64,000 bases of DNA from Bathynomus jamesi (GCA_023014485.1 JAJOZX010000194.1:1604501-1668500); one strand, 5' to 3'; positions 35,027 through 46,779 are shown, counted from the first letter of the stretch. Notes: generated by a model from the letters alone, not told the origin. Translations and numbers: made by a program.

Positions 35027-35695
35027 AACTGCAATGACCACGCAGTATATTAATGTATAGAAACGACGTAGGAAGAAAAATAACGAACAAATGAAAAATG
35101 AGGTAATCGCCCGGGAATCGAACCCAGGATCTTCCGATTGCCGGTCAGATATGCTATCCACTACACCACGGGCCTCGATCAGTCAGAAGTCGTAATTCTC
35201 CTACATAGGGCAGAAACCAATGCCTTGAGAGGGCACCCTCGCAAATCGTGAATATGTACATTTAACTGCAATGACCACGCAGTATATTAATGTATAGAAA
35301 CGACGTAAGTATAGAGGAGTGTTCTGCACACGAGGAAGAGAAATAACGAACAAATGAAAAATGAGGTAACCGCCCGGGAATCGAACCCAGGATCTTCCGA
35401 TTGCCGGTCAGATATGCTATCCACTACACCACGGGCCTCGATCAGTCAGAAGTCGTAATTCTCCTACATAGGGCAGAAACCAATGCCTGAGAGGGCACCC
35501 TCGCAAATCGTGAATATGTACATTTAACTGCAATGACCACGCAGTATATTAATGTATAGAAACGACGTAAGTATAGAGGAGTGTTCTGCACACGAGGAAG
35601 AGAAATAACGAACAAATGAAAAAGGAGGTAATCGCCAGGGAATCGAACCCAGGATCTTCCGATTGCCGGTCAGATATGCTATCCACTACACCATC
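35027..35695 (-). repeat. Tandem array of about 250-bp tRNA-like SINE units
   Basis: Three head-to-tail units begin at 35027, 35264 and 35525, each with 'aactgcaatgaccacgcag'. Each holds a minus-strand tRNA-like part (35174-35103, 35436-35364, 35695-35626) with B box gggttcgattccc. Unit 1 lacks a 24-bp block (agtatagaggagtg...) present in units 2 and 3. Unit 3 is cut at its 3' end by the transposase fragment that starts near 35696. The units are nearly identical, so the amplification is recent. Confidence 0.85.
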
Positions 35696-35713
35696 GGACG
35701 TAGTACGCGTAAC

Positions 35714-36063
35714 ATGGAGCGCTTCACGACTGCTGAGATGGCTGACATGCATATGGTGTATGGGGCTGCCAATGGAAACGGAAGAGCTACTGTGAGGTTG
35801 TACCGACAGCGCTTCCCAAACAGACGTGTGCCAAACCACCAAACGTTTGCGCATTTGCATCGGCGACTGCGAGAAACTGGAACATTCCATGCAAACATGC
35901 ATGACACTGGTCGGGAGAGAAACGTGCACACTCCTGACATGGAAGAAGAAATCCTACGGCGATTTAAGGACAATCCAAGCGCAAGCACGCGAGGTGTTGC
36001 ACGTATCCTCGGTGTGAACCACGACCTGGTCTGGAGAGTGTTGCACGAGCAGCAACTTGCCAT
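35714..36063 (+). pseudogene. Transposase N-terminal half (HTH domain)
   Basis: The frame MERFTTAEMADMHMVYGAAN... RFPNRRVPNHQTFAHLHRRL... NPSASTRGVARILGVNHD is the N-terminal DNA-binding half of a DDE transposase family common in arthropods (DUF4817-type helix-turn-helix). The matching catalytic half lies next to it on the opposite strand. The frame stays open to VLHEQQL, where the inversion starts. Confidence 0.8.
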
Positions 36064-36321
36064 GGACGATACCGCCCAAACATTGATGGCGAACCGTTCT
36101 TGATGAGCATGCACCCGTGTAGCATGTGGATTTGCGTGCGCCCACACGTGAGAATTGTGCATGTTAAACACACCCTCACGTGTGAAACAGGCCTCATCTG
36201 AGAACAGCACATAAGCCGGAAAATTAGGCTGCACCGCTGTCTGCTGCAGAAACCAGCGTGCGAATTCCACACGAAGAGGGTAATCCCGAGGTTGTAATGC
36301 CTGGACTCTCTGACGAGGCAA
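36056..36321 (-). pseudogene. Transposase catalytic half, inverted
   Basis: On the minus strand: VQALQPRDYPLRVEFARWFL, NFPAYVLFSDEACFTREGVF (first catalytic Asp) and FAINVW. These sequences should follow directly after VLHEQQL of the plus-strand half. The orientation is reversed, so an inversion broke the gene at about 36056-36063. Confidence 0.78.
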
Positions 36322-36544
36322 TACTTCGGGAGGTGATAGTATCGGTCATTGTGAGAAAAAAAGTTCATATGAACATGTGTCTAATTCTGAATGGTTACAG
36401 AGATAGAGCTGTTTGAATCTACAAATACAAAAGCATTGTTAATGGTAATCAAGAAAGAGAAACCAATTACTGTTTCTAACATTTAATGTTTAAACATTGG
36501 CATTTTGAATGGTATCAGATACAGAAATGACAAATTTGTTACAG

Positions 36545-36698
36545 TTTACAATACGTTTTCGAAAACCCCACCGTCAACCTCAATGCACTTTGCAACTCAT
36601 GTGCGAAGATTGCGTGTTGTTCGTCTGAATTGATTTTGACGTTCCTTTTTGCGGGCAGCAGCATCCAAAATGCGCGCAAGCAATTCGTCTCGTGTATC
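36545..36698 (-). pseudogene. Transposase C-terminal end
   Basis: The frame reads TRDELLARILDAAARKKERQ, then NQFRRTTRNLRT, a stop, and KCIEVDGGVFENVL with the final stop. This is the usual C-terminus of the same transposase family. The middle of the catalytic domain is missing. Confidence 0.65.
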
Positions 36699-36729
36699 CA
36701 CCTTTCTTTTGTAAACTTGACTTTTCATC

Positions 36730-37629
36730 CACCCCCACAAACAACAATCTAACAATCAAACAAACAACAATTAAACAGTCACTTAAACAGAGACAACAAC
36801 CAGAAACATGCAGACAGACAAACAGCCAGACACAACAAGAAAACCTACAGACTCGACACAACCATTACACCCTTCAATACAGACCAGACCACCAAGATCA
36901 TCAAAACCATTAAGAATTCGAAGGCTACTGGACCAGACATATCTAACATACACCTCAAACACTTGGGCCCACAAGGAATACTAGCTCTCACAAATATCAG
37001 CACATATTCATACCAACACTGTATTATTCCTGACATATGGAAACAAGGTAAAATTATTACACTACTCAAACCAAACAAAAATCCAACAGAACCAGCTTCC
37101 TATAGACCCATTACTTTACTATGTACACCTTCCAAAGTAACAAAGACTAATCTTACAAATCACCAACCCACACATTCCACTATCGCCTACTCAACATGGA
37201 TTCAGACCTCACCACTCAACCACGACATTACTCACTAACCTCACGCAGCACATCATGGATGGCATCAACTCCAGACGACCAGCTCAACGTACACTATTAG
37301 CAACAATAGACATTAGTAAAGCATTTGATGCTATCCCACGCTTCCCTCTCATAAACAAAATACTCAACACAAACATGCACAAGAACACCAAAAGGTGGCT
37401 GAGCAACTATCTTTCAGGAACACACTCACATGTCACATTTAATGGCAAGTCATCCAAAAACAAGATTTTTCCGAACGGGGTCCCTCAAGGCTCTGTTCTC
37501 TCACCAACACACTTCAATTTATACATGCATGACATTCCAACACCCATAGATAACAAGCTTACATTATCATCATATGCAGATGACATCACTCTAACATCCA
37601 CCCACAACAACATCGACACCGCTACAAAT
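36730..37629 (+). pseudogene. Non-LTR retrotransposon RT, 5' part
   Basis: Reverse-transcriptase blocks are visible in order. Fingers-type sequence near 36910-37110 reads GPQGILALTNISTY, then KPNKNPTEPASYRPITLL. From 37255 an open frame holds TLLATIDISKAFDAIPR (catalytic Asp), PNGVPQGSVLSP and LSSYADDITLTST (YADD). The frame is cut exactly at 37630 by the 6.2-kb DNA transposon and continues at 43800. It is a separate LINE from the one at 25.4-28.5 kb. Confidence 0.85.
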
Positions 37630-37897
37630 AACCTACAATAGGTCTGTTCAAAAATCAACTTTTTCTTATTTTCATAGGTTTCTGTACATTTTCCCATGCT
37701 TTTTGACCTGAAAAAGCCGAAAATCACAACTATTTTGACCTAGGATGTTGGGAAGCATTGCCGCATGGAGCTTTAAATTTTCTGCCTTGAAATCGGCCAA
37801 AGCGCCAATTCCGGGGTCCCTTGAATTATGTTTTGCACTAACTTTTGATCTAAACAAGATAGAGCAACAAATTAGGTATCAAATGAAAGAGCATAAA

Positions 37898-37930
<33 letters not shown>

Positions 37931-38021
37931 TTAATAATAATAATAATTATCTATCATTTTTCAGGAAACAACAGAAACTCAATCAGAATCTAGAAAACCA
38001 TCTACAAGTTACAACTTCACA

Positions 38022-38945
38022 ATGGCATTAAGCAAGGAGCTGAGGGAGCTCCGTGGGCGCACAGTTGATATCTCAGAACCTCCACGTACTGTCCACAGGC
38101 AGGTGTCAACTGGGCCATCTACCAGATCTCTCACTGAAACTTTCCTGGTTGGATACCCTTCAGCTTTTATCAGTGGTTCCCAGCTTCCCACCAACAGACA
38201 GGCGTTCCAGTATTTCCTTAATCTTCAGAATTTACCGGAAAATGCAGGGAGGCCCATGGTTCAAGACCTTGCATATGAAACAGTTGAATCTATCATCCCA
38301 TTCTGGCAGATGGCTAGGATCAAGACAATGACCAAGTACAACGCAATGAAGCTCTTCATGAAACTACATGAGAAACATCGTGCTCTGGTGAAAAGCAAAG
38401 GAAGAGCAAGTAACCCTGGAGGAAAAAGAGGAGCATTTGTGCTGGAATTAGACAGCCTGTTCGATATAGGAGCTCCAGATGCAATCCAGGAAATACAGAA
38501 CAACAGACTGTTATCCAGAGAGAAGAAAGATGAGGATATCAGGTTCTACGAAGACCAAAAGACTGAGAGGAAAAGTCATATGTCTGGTCATGACAAGATT
38601 TTTGAGAGAAGATCCCTGCAGCAAGCAGCGAGGAATGAAAGATGCAGCATAGACAAGAACAAGGTAAAACTAATTACTTTGAACGTTACAAAAAGTTTTA
38701 AGTTTTACTCCATTGCGATATTTAGCATGTACTTAACAATTACTGTCTTAACATGTACTATTTTACAGCTGCAGCAGAACAAGAGGCAGTTGTTCATGTG
38801 GATGACATTACCTGGGGTGACTCAACTGACAACGACGCTAACACAGAGGACATGGATTACCATCAGCCTCGTCCTGGATGTTCTCACCATCAAGACACTG
38901 TGACTAGAATGACTCCAGATTTGAAAAAATTTACTGGAGCACAGC
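38022..38945 (+). pseudogene. Element A transposase, N-terminal part
   Basis: The protein starts MALSKELRELRGRTVDISEP. Residues 90-190 hold a conserved block: IPFWQMARIKTMTKYNAM, FVLELDSLFDIGAPDA and DEDIRFYEDQKTERKSHMSG. The same block order is in the intact transposase at 55125-57410 (NIWKKASLPKVSHTRVLQ, LFDICTCKC, FLNDQRTRR), so the two are one family. A possible intron with GT...AG ends lies at 38664-38768. Downstream, AAAEQEAVVHVDDITWGD continues the protein to DLKKFTGA, where the nested insertion cuts it. Confidence 0.7.
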
Positions 38946-39084
38946 TCTGAATTTACTTTTTTTCCCCTTACATCACTAGATAGGTTAATGATAGTAAACT
39001 CTTGAATTGACGACATACCAATTACAAATTGTTTTAGCTAAACATAATAATACAATAATGTACAGTTTATAACTCACCTTAAGT

Positions 39085-41309
39085 TTATTTATTCATTGCA
39101 GCAGCAACAGTGGACGATGTTAGACCTTGCATGTAGGCATTTGTTGTGAATTTACCGCCATGTATGCTTGGCCACTGATCAATGGCTTTCTGTGTGATCA
39201 TTACAGCAGATCTAGTGCGTGGAGCTGGACCCTCCTTCACAATTCTGCACAGCTTAGTCAAATGAGATGGCTTAATGGATCCTTTGTGTTCAACAATGTA
39301 ACCAAGAATGGAGAATGTCCCTTCAGCTGGTGCTTCACTCCAGGCAGTTGATCCATCTTTATCAAAATGCTTTAATCTCTCTGTGATTCCTTTCCACAGC
39401 TGTTCTATATATTCTGTCAGCCAATTTATCACTGAGTCTTTTGTAAAACTACTTTCAGATCTGGTTCTGGATAGTCTAGCAACTTCAGCAACCTGGTAGT
39501 AATCAGAACGTTTCTTGATGTATTTGTAAACTTCATTTAGGATGTAATCCTCAGCTGTTAGTTCCTTTTGCTGCCCTGTGGTATCGTGCTTAAATTCAGA
39601 AACTACATCATTTGCATTTCCTCCATTAGCTAATTTGGAAATTGTTTCCATCACTCTTAACATAACAGTTTTCCCTCCTTTCTTTATAAAATATATTTTC
39701 TACAAATTCTGCACTAACTGTGGTTTTTTGAGCTACTTGCAACATAATCTTTGTTACATAGGAAATCAATACATAGAACTTGGCACTAATTTCTTCCTCT
39801 TGTGGATGATCAAAAAACACAATTTTCCACAAATCTGTCAAATTGATCAAATTCGTAATTAACCATGCGAGTATCAGATTTGAGTTTTGGTCTCTTAAAA
39901 CCAATGATATTGTCAAGAACCATATTGGTATAGTCAAGGCCTGATCTCAGATTTGAAGTGTGATTCTGAATAAAGTCTAAAAGCTCACTTAGTTTACAAA
40001 TTTTCTTCAATGCATCAACGTGGGCTCTGTTCACAAGATGCATTAAGTCCCATCGAAATTTGAAATTTTCTCCAAACAACTTTTTCATTTCGTTTTTAAA
40101 TGGCTCGTTGTCCTTACAAAAAGCCCCATCTCCAACCATTCCAGATACCTTGGATTTAATTGCTTCTTCAGATAGTTTCAAGTGATTAGGAGACTTCAAC
40201 ACATCAAAAATTTCATTGGCCAAATAAACTCCTGATTTGCTGCGTACTAAATTTATCCCAGCAAGTTTTACAGTCTTATCTTCTTCACTCATAACTAATA
40301 CAACTAGCATGCTTAATCCCAAAATTGTTCCAATGTCAGCTGTTATTGTTACTGAAGTTTGTTCTTTAAGTTGATTATCTAATAGCTCACAAATTGTCTC
40401 GCACGCATGTGTGCTATGATTCAAATTTCCAACCTCACAACCTGACCTATGTAATACAGCTAGAAGTACTGGATATAGAGCCCATGCAGTGTTTGTTTTC
40501 ATTTCATCTTGATTATCATCATCTTCATCCTCAACAGCTATATCTACATCAGGCATATTAGTGTCACTATTTGCAATGTTTTCCATTATATCACTTGGTA
40601 CTGAAAATGAATCATCAGCATGCCCTAGATCCTTCTTTTCCACCAATTTGAATGTAGATTTGATCAAATCATTGTTCAGGATTTCTTGTATTGATTTACA
40701 CTTGCTTAAATGGGCTATGGAAATGTCAAATTTGTTGCTTTTTGCTTTATTAGATTTGGATGCAACACTTGAACTTGAAGGCATATTTTGACTCTTCTCT
40801 TTATTAACCACAACAGCTTGGTGAGTTTCTTTTGTTAGGCGCAAAATTGCATTCAATGTCTTCTGGATTTGGGAATTTTCAAATTCCTCTAAAGCAGTTT
40901 TGTTAGTCTGATGCGCAGATTCCTCACTTACCTTTTGTTTCTTAGGTGGAGGAGAAGCACTTTCTTCAGTCTGTGAAACATCTAGTGAAAAAGTTTCATT
41001 TTCTAGATTAGCAGTTGATGAAGTTGGTTCATTTTTCTGAGGTCTAGCACTAGCACATTTTGTGAACAAACTAAATGACTGCTTTGCCGTATCTCTTTGC
41101 TGCACTTCATCCTGGTATTTCTTTACTGCAATATCTAAGCTGTGGGCCCAAACTCTGGGACCTCTTGTATTGTAACAAATATTTTTTTTGGAATTAAAAT
41201 GTTCCTCCCAGTTTTGCTTCTTTGAATATTTGTTCTTGCATTGACCACAAAAGTAACCCCTTTTAACACCCTCACTTTTCTCTCCAACTTCATCAATATT
41301 AGGATCCAT
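39085..41309 (-). pseudogene. hAT-like transposase gene with N-terminal zinc finger, frameshifted
   Basis: The protein starts MDPNIDEVGEKSEGVKRGYF with a C2-H-C-type finger (FCGQCKNKYSKKQNWEEHF). An acidic, Ser-rich linker follows. The catalytic-type core has VSGMVGDGAFCKDNEPF (Asp), KFRWDLMHLVNRAHVDAL (His) and, near the C-terminus, AWSEAPAEGTFSILGYIVE (Glu), in hAT-like order. The first 499 codons are open to 39810, then the frame changes twice (near 39830 and 39660). The last 190 codons are open to 39085. It could also be an orphan domesticated-type gene. Loss of frame makes activity unlikely. Confidence 0.68.
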
Positions 41310-41335
41310 TATTGATTATTGACTACCTGAAAAAA

Positions 41336-41485
41336 TACAAAATAAGTAAAAGTTAGTAAATATAGTATGGTAAAAGTGAGTAAAAGTAAGTAAATATAGT
41401 ACAATGAAAGTAAGTAAAAGTAAGTGCTTTAAACTTAGTAAAAGTAAGGAAGAGTAAGTAAAAGTAAGTAAAAGTAAGTTTAAAC
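41336..41485. repeat. Minisatellite of 'agtaaaagtaagtaa' units
   Basis: About ten variant units lie upstream of the minus-strand gene start at 41309. Confidence 0.8.
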
Positions 41486-41828
41486 TTAACTAAACTTTTC
41501 AATTCTAGAGTCATGGTGGATTACTTAAAACCGCACAAGTAATTATCTGGCCAATTTATCAAACCTGGCCGAGATCAATGGAACATAGTCCAATCCTGAT
41601 AATTTTATATTAAAAAAAATACATTTTAATAAAATTTTAATTATCAAAACATTGAAGCTTAACAAAAAATAAAAATAATTGTTAAATATGGAATTACCAA
41701 CTAAACTTAAAATAACTAAATTTGTAATTTAAAAAAATTGGTTTGTACAAGAACGTATACGCAAAAAAATTGCATAACGTCTAGCGGATGAACAAAACCC
41801 AAACCCAAATTTACTTTTTCTTATGGTC

Positions 41829-43347
41829 AAATTTACTGGAGCAATGCTCCCAAGATCCCAGGAATCTGGAGTCATGGGAGGGGCTGATCTGGATAACTTC
41901 GTCATCTCAACCTCAACAACACGTCGCAACAGAATGATGTCCAGGTATAATATCAGCCAGAGTCACATGTCCAAGTTTTGTGAAAACTCCCCACAGTACG
42001 CTGCCTTACACTGGGATGGAAAGTTGCTCAAAGATGTCTTGGGCAGTGAACCTGGAAGTACCTCAGAGACTTTAGCTGTGCTAGTGTCTGGTCCACCTTC
42101 ATACACTGAAGGAAAGTTATTGGGAGTACCTGTCATCGACAATTCTTCTGGCACAGCTCAGGCTGAGGCTTCAATGGATTTACTGGAGACATGGGAACTT
42201 ACGGATAATATTACTGCCCTTGTTTTTGACAATACATCCAGTAACAGTGGAGTTCACAGAGGAGCTGCCAAACTGCAAGAGAAAATGCTGAACAAAAAGG
42301 TGTTTTATCTGGCCTGTCGACATCACATCCTGGAAATCCTAGTAGGAGCAGTTTGGGAGGAGCTGTTTGGGAAGGTGAAGGGGCCAGATAATCCCTGGTT
42401 TGAGCATCTGAAGGATGTTTGGACGGACTTGTCCAAGGAAAACCCAAAGATGCTGGCTATCAACAGCAAATGGCTGAAGGAAAAGAAGAACAGTGAAGAA
42501 ATACTCCAAGACATTCTAACAGCAGAAAGGCTTCCAAGAGCCGACTACAGGGAAATGGCTGAACTGACAGTCATTGTTCTTGGAGGAACGCCTCCTCGAG
42601 GTATTCACTGGAGTCGACCAGGCGCCATTCATCAGGCCAGATGGATGGCCAGAAACCTGTACTCCATGAAAATGCTGATGTTTGCAGATCAACTTGAGTA
42701 CGACGAAGACACTGTATCAAAGCTGGAAAGACTCAACACCTTCCTTGCGCTGTTTACACTCCTGTATGGATGATGTCAATGTCTGCTGCAGATGCTCCCG
42801 TGAATGATCTAAGTCTAATCCAGGACATGTTGAAGTACAAGAAAACTGACCCAGAGCTTGCTGATGCAGTACTTAAGATGGAAAACCACAAATGGTACCT
42901 GACGCAGGAAGTCGTGCCATTTGCCCTGTTCAGCAGTAGATTGAGTGACACATTGAAGCACGACATTGCTGCCCAGTTACATGCCACTGAGAAGCCAGAC
43001 AGCTTCAGAACAGGAAAGCCTCTATTCCAGAGTGTCACAGCTAAGACCAGCCTGGTTGATCTCATTGGCCCAGAATCACATTTCCTGCTGGACACACTGA
43101 ACATTGGATCCGAGTGGCTTCTGGAACCTGTCACGTCTTGGCCACAGAATGAGGACTACAGAAAAGCGTTGGACTATGTTAAGAATCTGAAAGCGGTGAA
43201 TGACATTGCTGAACGTGGTGTCAAGATGATGAGCGACTTTGCAAATGTCATAACAACAAATGCCAAGCAAAGGGACTATCTCTCAAGCTGTGGAGTTCAA
43301 CAGACGCCGCTTTGACAGCTTCAAGAAACAAACTCTCAACAACTGAC
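41829..43347 (+). pseudogene. Element A transposase, catalytic part
   Basis: The sequence has YAALHWDGKLLKDVL (probable first Asp), ALVFDNTSSNSGVHRGA (second Asp), VFYLACRHHILEILVGA (Cys/His), RPGAIHQARWMARNLYS and VNDIAERGVKMMSDF (probable Glu). The intact protein at 55125-57410 shows the same motifs in the same order. The frame is open from 41829 to 42772 and, in another frame, to about 43280. A last frame change at about 43285 leads to VEFNRRRFDSF and the stop at 43345. Two frameshifts plus the nested insertion make it inactive. Confidence 0.72.
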
Positions 43348-43799
43348 TGTGTAAATGTCATTCTTGATCGATTAGACTTGTGACAAAATGTTAATCTCAA
43401 ATTTGTCATGAATAAGGCGCCTTGTCTGCCTTGAGTGTGAGAAAACGAATTTTGTGATATTTCTGAAATCTTTGTATGTACCAATGTGCCATTTCTTGTT
43501 CCAAGACTATCATAATTGTATAAGTTAGAAAGAGGATTAAAAACACTTTAATTTGGTGCATATTTTGTTGCTCTATCTTGTTTAGATAAAAAGTTATAGT
43601 GCAAAACATGATTCAAGGGACCCCGGAACTGGTGCTTTTGGCCGATTTCAAGGCAGAAAACTTAAAGCTCCATGCGGCAATGCTTCCCAACAACCTAGGT
43701 CAAAATGGTTGTGATTTTCGGCATTTTCAGGTCAAAAAGCATGGGAAAAAGTACAGAAACCTATGAAAATAAGAAAACGTTGATTTTTGAACAGGGCTA

Positions 43800-44365
43800 A
43801 ACCTACAAACATACATAAACAGTATACAAGATTGGCTCACACACAACAGACTCAAAGTAGCGCCCACAAAATCAACCATCACCTTGCTTACAAGCAACAC
43901 AAAAGAACACCAGGTAATTCCACAGCTTACACTAAACAACATCAACATTCCACACACTCACAGGACCAAAATACTTGGGGTCACATACAACACATCATTA
44001 TCTTTTGCAAACCACATTCAGGATGTTAAAAACAAATGTACGTCAAGACTTAACACGCTTAGGGTACTAACAGGCACAAACTTTGGACACCAGCAGGAAA
44101 CAACATCACTCATATACAAACAATATATTCGCTCAGTTATGGACTATGCTAGCCCATGCTGGGCACTCATTATCTCACACACACACATAAACACCTTACA
44201 GACAATACAAAACAATGCACTTCGTATCATTACAGGATGCACTCAAACAACACCAATAGAACACCTGCACAGAAACAAAAATACTGAAAGTTAGGGAACA
44301 TTTAGACATGAGGGGAACACAATTCATGGCAGCAGCGACAACTAACCCACAACACCCTTGCAGAT
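43800..44365 (+). pseudogene. Non-LTR retrotransposon RT, 3' part
   Basis: It continues the LINE of 36730-37629: INSIQDWLTHNRLKVAPTK is followed by LTLNNINIPHTHRTKILGV, SVMDYASPCWALIIS and ALRIITGCTQTTPIEH. One frame change lies near 43885 and the frame ends near 44294. The element is then cut by a Penelope-like fragment. Confidence 0.82.
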
Positions 44366-45590
44366 CAAGGAAAAAATGTTTTAGTGTTACCATTCAGAGA
44401 AAATTTCCTTGATTTGCCGAATCTGCTGAGGACTTTTAACGTAAATATTGCGTTAAAAAATTTAGATGTAATTAAGAATTCATTGATTAAGAACTCCCCG
44501 TTAAGTGAACATGGTTGTGTATATAAAATCCCTTGCACAATATGTAATAAATTTTACATTGGCCAAACTGGTAAGACTCTTGAGTTACGTATTAAACAGC
44601 ATCAATACAGTATAAGAAGTGGCCAGGAATCTAACGCCATTTTCATTCACGTAAGAGATACTAATCATCCCATTGATTGGAAAAATGCTTCCAAATTAAG
44701 GTTTAGTAAATCTATTGTTAGCAGAAATATACTGGAATCAAGTGTGATCAAGAATAATGCGGATTTGGTCCTTAATATTAGTCCTGGGTTGTATAAATTA
44801 GATTCGTGCATTGTCAGAAAGCTGGCGAAGGTCCTACTGTTTTCTTGACTGCATTCTTGCCCCTTAATGGTTTGCCCTGGTTTTCATTAATTTCTGGCCA
44901 CTTAATTTCCTGCTTTAATTAAATATTAGTGTTAATAACCATTATAATAATTTTTGTTTTCTGTACTGGTGTTTTGTCTAATTTCATCTATATAGTCCTT
45001 TTATATTTAGTAATTTAGCAGCCTACAGATTATGTTATCTATTTGTTATCTACGTTATCTATTTGTTTTTTATTAAATTCTTGCCAATTAATTACCTGCT
45101 TTAATTAAATATTAGTGTTAATAACCATTATAATAATTTTTGTCTAATTTCATCTATATAGTCCTTTTATATTTAGTAATTTAGCAGCCTACAGATTATG
45201 TTATTTATTTGTTATCTACGTTATCTATTTGTTTTTCATTAAATTCTTGCCAATTAATTGCCTGCTTTAATTAAATATTAGTGTTAATAACCATTATAAT
45301 AATTTTTGTTCTCTGTATTGTTTTTTTTGTCTAATTTCATCTATATACTTCTTTTATATTTAGTAATTTAGCAGCCTACAGATTATGTTATCAATTGAAA
45401 AAATCTTTAGAGGGCTTTAAGGCCTTTAATTTGAGGTGCCGATTGTGAATTTTTTGCTTGTCTATTTAACTCATTTACTTTGTAATCTCTGTCTATTTTC
45501 TGTTCCTCCTTGTTAATGTGAATATATCACGAAAGCGCTCGGACTTTGTGTTTCCTTTTCCCTGTGGTTGTTTGCTTATTAATAAGATCA
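44366..45590 (+). mobile_element. 5'-truncated Penelope-like element
   Basis: Only the C-terminal GIY-YIG endonuclease part and the 3' region remain. The 3' region has about three tandem units of 166-186 bp (44911, 45097 and 45263 each begin 'tgctttaattaaatattag'). The end near 45530 has 'cacgaaagcgctcgg', similar to the GAAA-stem III side of the hammerhead motif in the other Penelope copies, but its core is degraded. Confidence 0.75.
44384..44848 (+). CDS. Penelope GIY-YIG endonuclease domain fragment
   Basis: A 154-codon frame is open. It contains VYKIPCTICNKFYIGQTGKT (the GIY-YIG core with its Cys pair), LELRIKQHQYSIRSGQESNA, and SKSIVSRNILESSVIKNNAD. This is the nuclease that nicks target DNA for Penelope elements. 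The reverse transcriptase is missing, so it is a remnant with an intact domain. It differs from the copy at 60021-61361 and so belongs to another subfamily. Confidence 0.85.
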   Translation: MLPFRENFLDLPNLLRTFNVNIALKNLDVIKNSLIKNSPLSEHGCVYKIPCTICNKFYIGQTGKTLELRIKQHQYSIRSGQESNAIFIHVRDTNHPIDWKNASKLRFSKSIVSRNILESSVIKNNADLVLNISPGLYKLDSCIVRKLAKVLLFS

Positions 45591-46729
45591 CGTGTTATTT
45601 TGTGATTTTATATATATATATAAAATAATGTTTTATATATATATATGATCATGCCAGAGCTCCCCTTTTAGCCTCCTCCAATACACACAGCCATATTTAC
45701 ACCCACTGCCCCTTTCCTTCAATACAAGACCATTAATTAACTTGAAGGACAGATGTATGTATACACACTACAATTGCCATACATTTCTCTCAATAATTTA
45801 AAGTTTAAATATAAATTCTTTTAGTCATCCGTGTCGTGCGAAAACATAAAATGGCTTATTTTTGGGATATACGAGTAGACAAGAAAGTCACTAAACCAAC
45901 ATCCTAACAAACAATGAAATAATGCAGCGAGATGCATCAGAGTTGGCAACAAATTTATTACATAAACGACAGTTCCATTTCCCGTTCTTCGAGAACGAAA
46001 CTGTTGCAAAAGATCATTCTCAAGCAAGAACTACTCCGGCTTTATTTGTGTTTACTTAATACGTTTATTTTGAGTTTACTTTGCGTTCAACTCGTGTTTA
46101 CTCTCACACCGCTTCTCTAAATAAATCTCGAGTGTCTTAATTGCTTCTCAGTTATCGTCAATAATGACGAATGTGCGTTATTTATTAATATATACTTATT
46201 GGCACAACTACTCTAATTACGAAACTGAACCACAAAATAAACAAGATTTCAGCGAGAGTAAATTTGAACTTTAAAAAAAACAAAAAAAAAAACCCTCCTG
46301 TTTATTACTTTCAAAATTGGTTTTCAAATAGATTTGCGGCTGTGGTTCGCATTAATATGATCCACCATGCGTAAAAACTATTATTTTAATTTATTTCATA
46401 AATTTTAACATTTAATTTCCGTAATTTTTTTTAATTCAAATAATTTAATTTCGAGACCCGTCGCTCTACGGACACTTCATCAATTTCTCCGTCTGTCCGT
46501 ACTTATATACGCCTATACAATAACCAAAATATGAGACTCCAATGACTACGATATAAACTAACAATTTACCAGCAATCTATCTCTCTCTGACAGCCGTAAT
46601 CCTGATGTCATACGCAGAAAATAAAATACAAATTCTCCCCTCCAATCAACGCCTCCCGACTCCCTTCCAAAAAAAATAAAATAAAATAATTTAACAGCAT
46701 ATCTCCACCTCAATTTATCGAATTCATAC

Positions 46730-46779
<50 letters not shown>

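Larger units (their letters stand above)
38942..41828 (-). mobile_element. Insertion nested within element A
   Basis: A 15-bp direct repeat AAATTTACTGGAGCA lies at 38927-38941 and 41829-41843. The coding sequence KFTGA occurs on both sides and the transposase frame resumes exactly there. A 2.9-kb segment has therefore been inserted into the element A gene. It carries one minus-strand transposase-like gene. Its ends show no clear TIRs, so the mechanism is open. Confidence 0.65.
37639..43799. mobile_element. 6.2-kb DNA transposon with long TIRs (element A)
   Basis: The ends are inverted repeats of about 240 bp (37639-37880 and 43560-43799) starting TAGGTCTGTTCAAAAATC on the left and TAGCCCTGTTC on the right. 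A direct duplication AACCTACAA flanks it (37630-37638 and 43800-43808). Joining the flanks restores the LINE reading frame, which confirms the boundaries. It carries a plus-strand transposase in two parts (38022-38945 and 41829-43347) and a nested segment with a minus-strand gene. The superfamily is not recognised. Confidence 0.88.

Noticed and set aside
38022..38903. Independent host gene MALSKELREL...
   Set aside because: It lies between TIRs, and its conserved block is shared with the transposase at 55125-57410, so it is the N-terminal part of element A's transposase.
44996..45400. CRISPR-like direct repeats
   Set aside because: The repeats are long, adjacent and AT-rich, in a eukaryotic retroelement, without spacer-repeat alternation.
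45527..45565. A fifth hammerhead ribozyme
   Set aside because: GAAAGCGCT is present, but the CUGANGA core and stem I are not, so only a degraded relative can be claimed.
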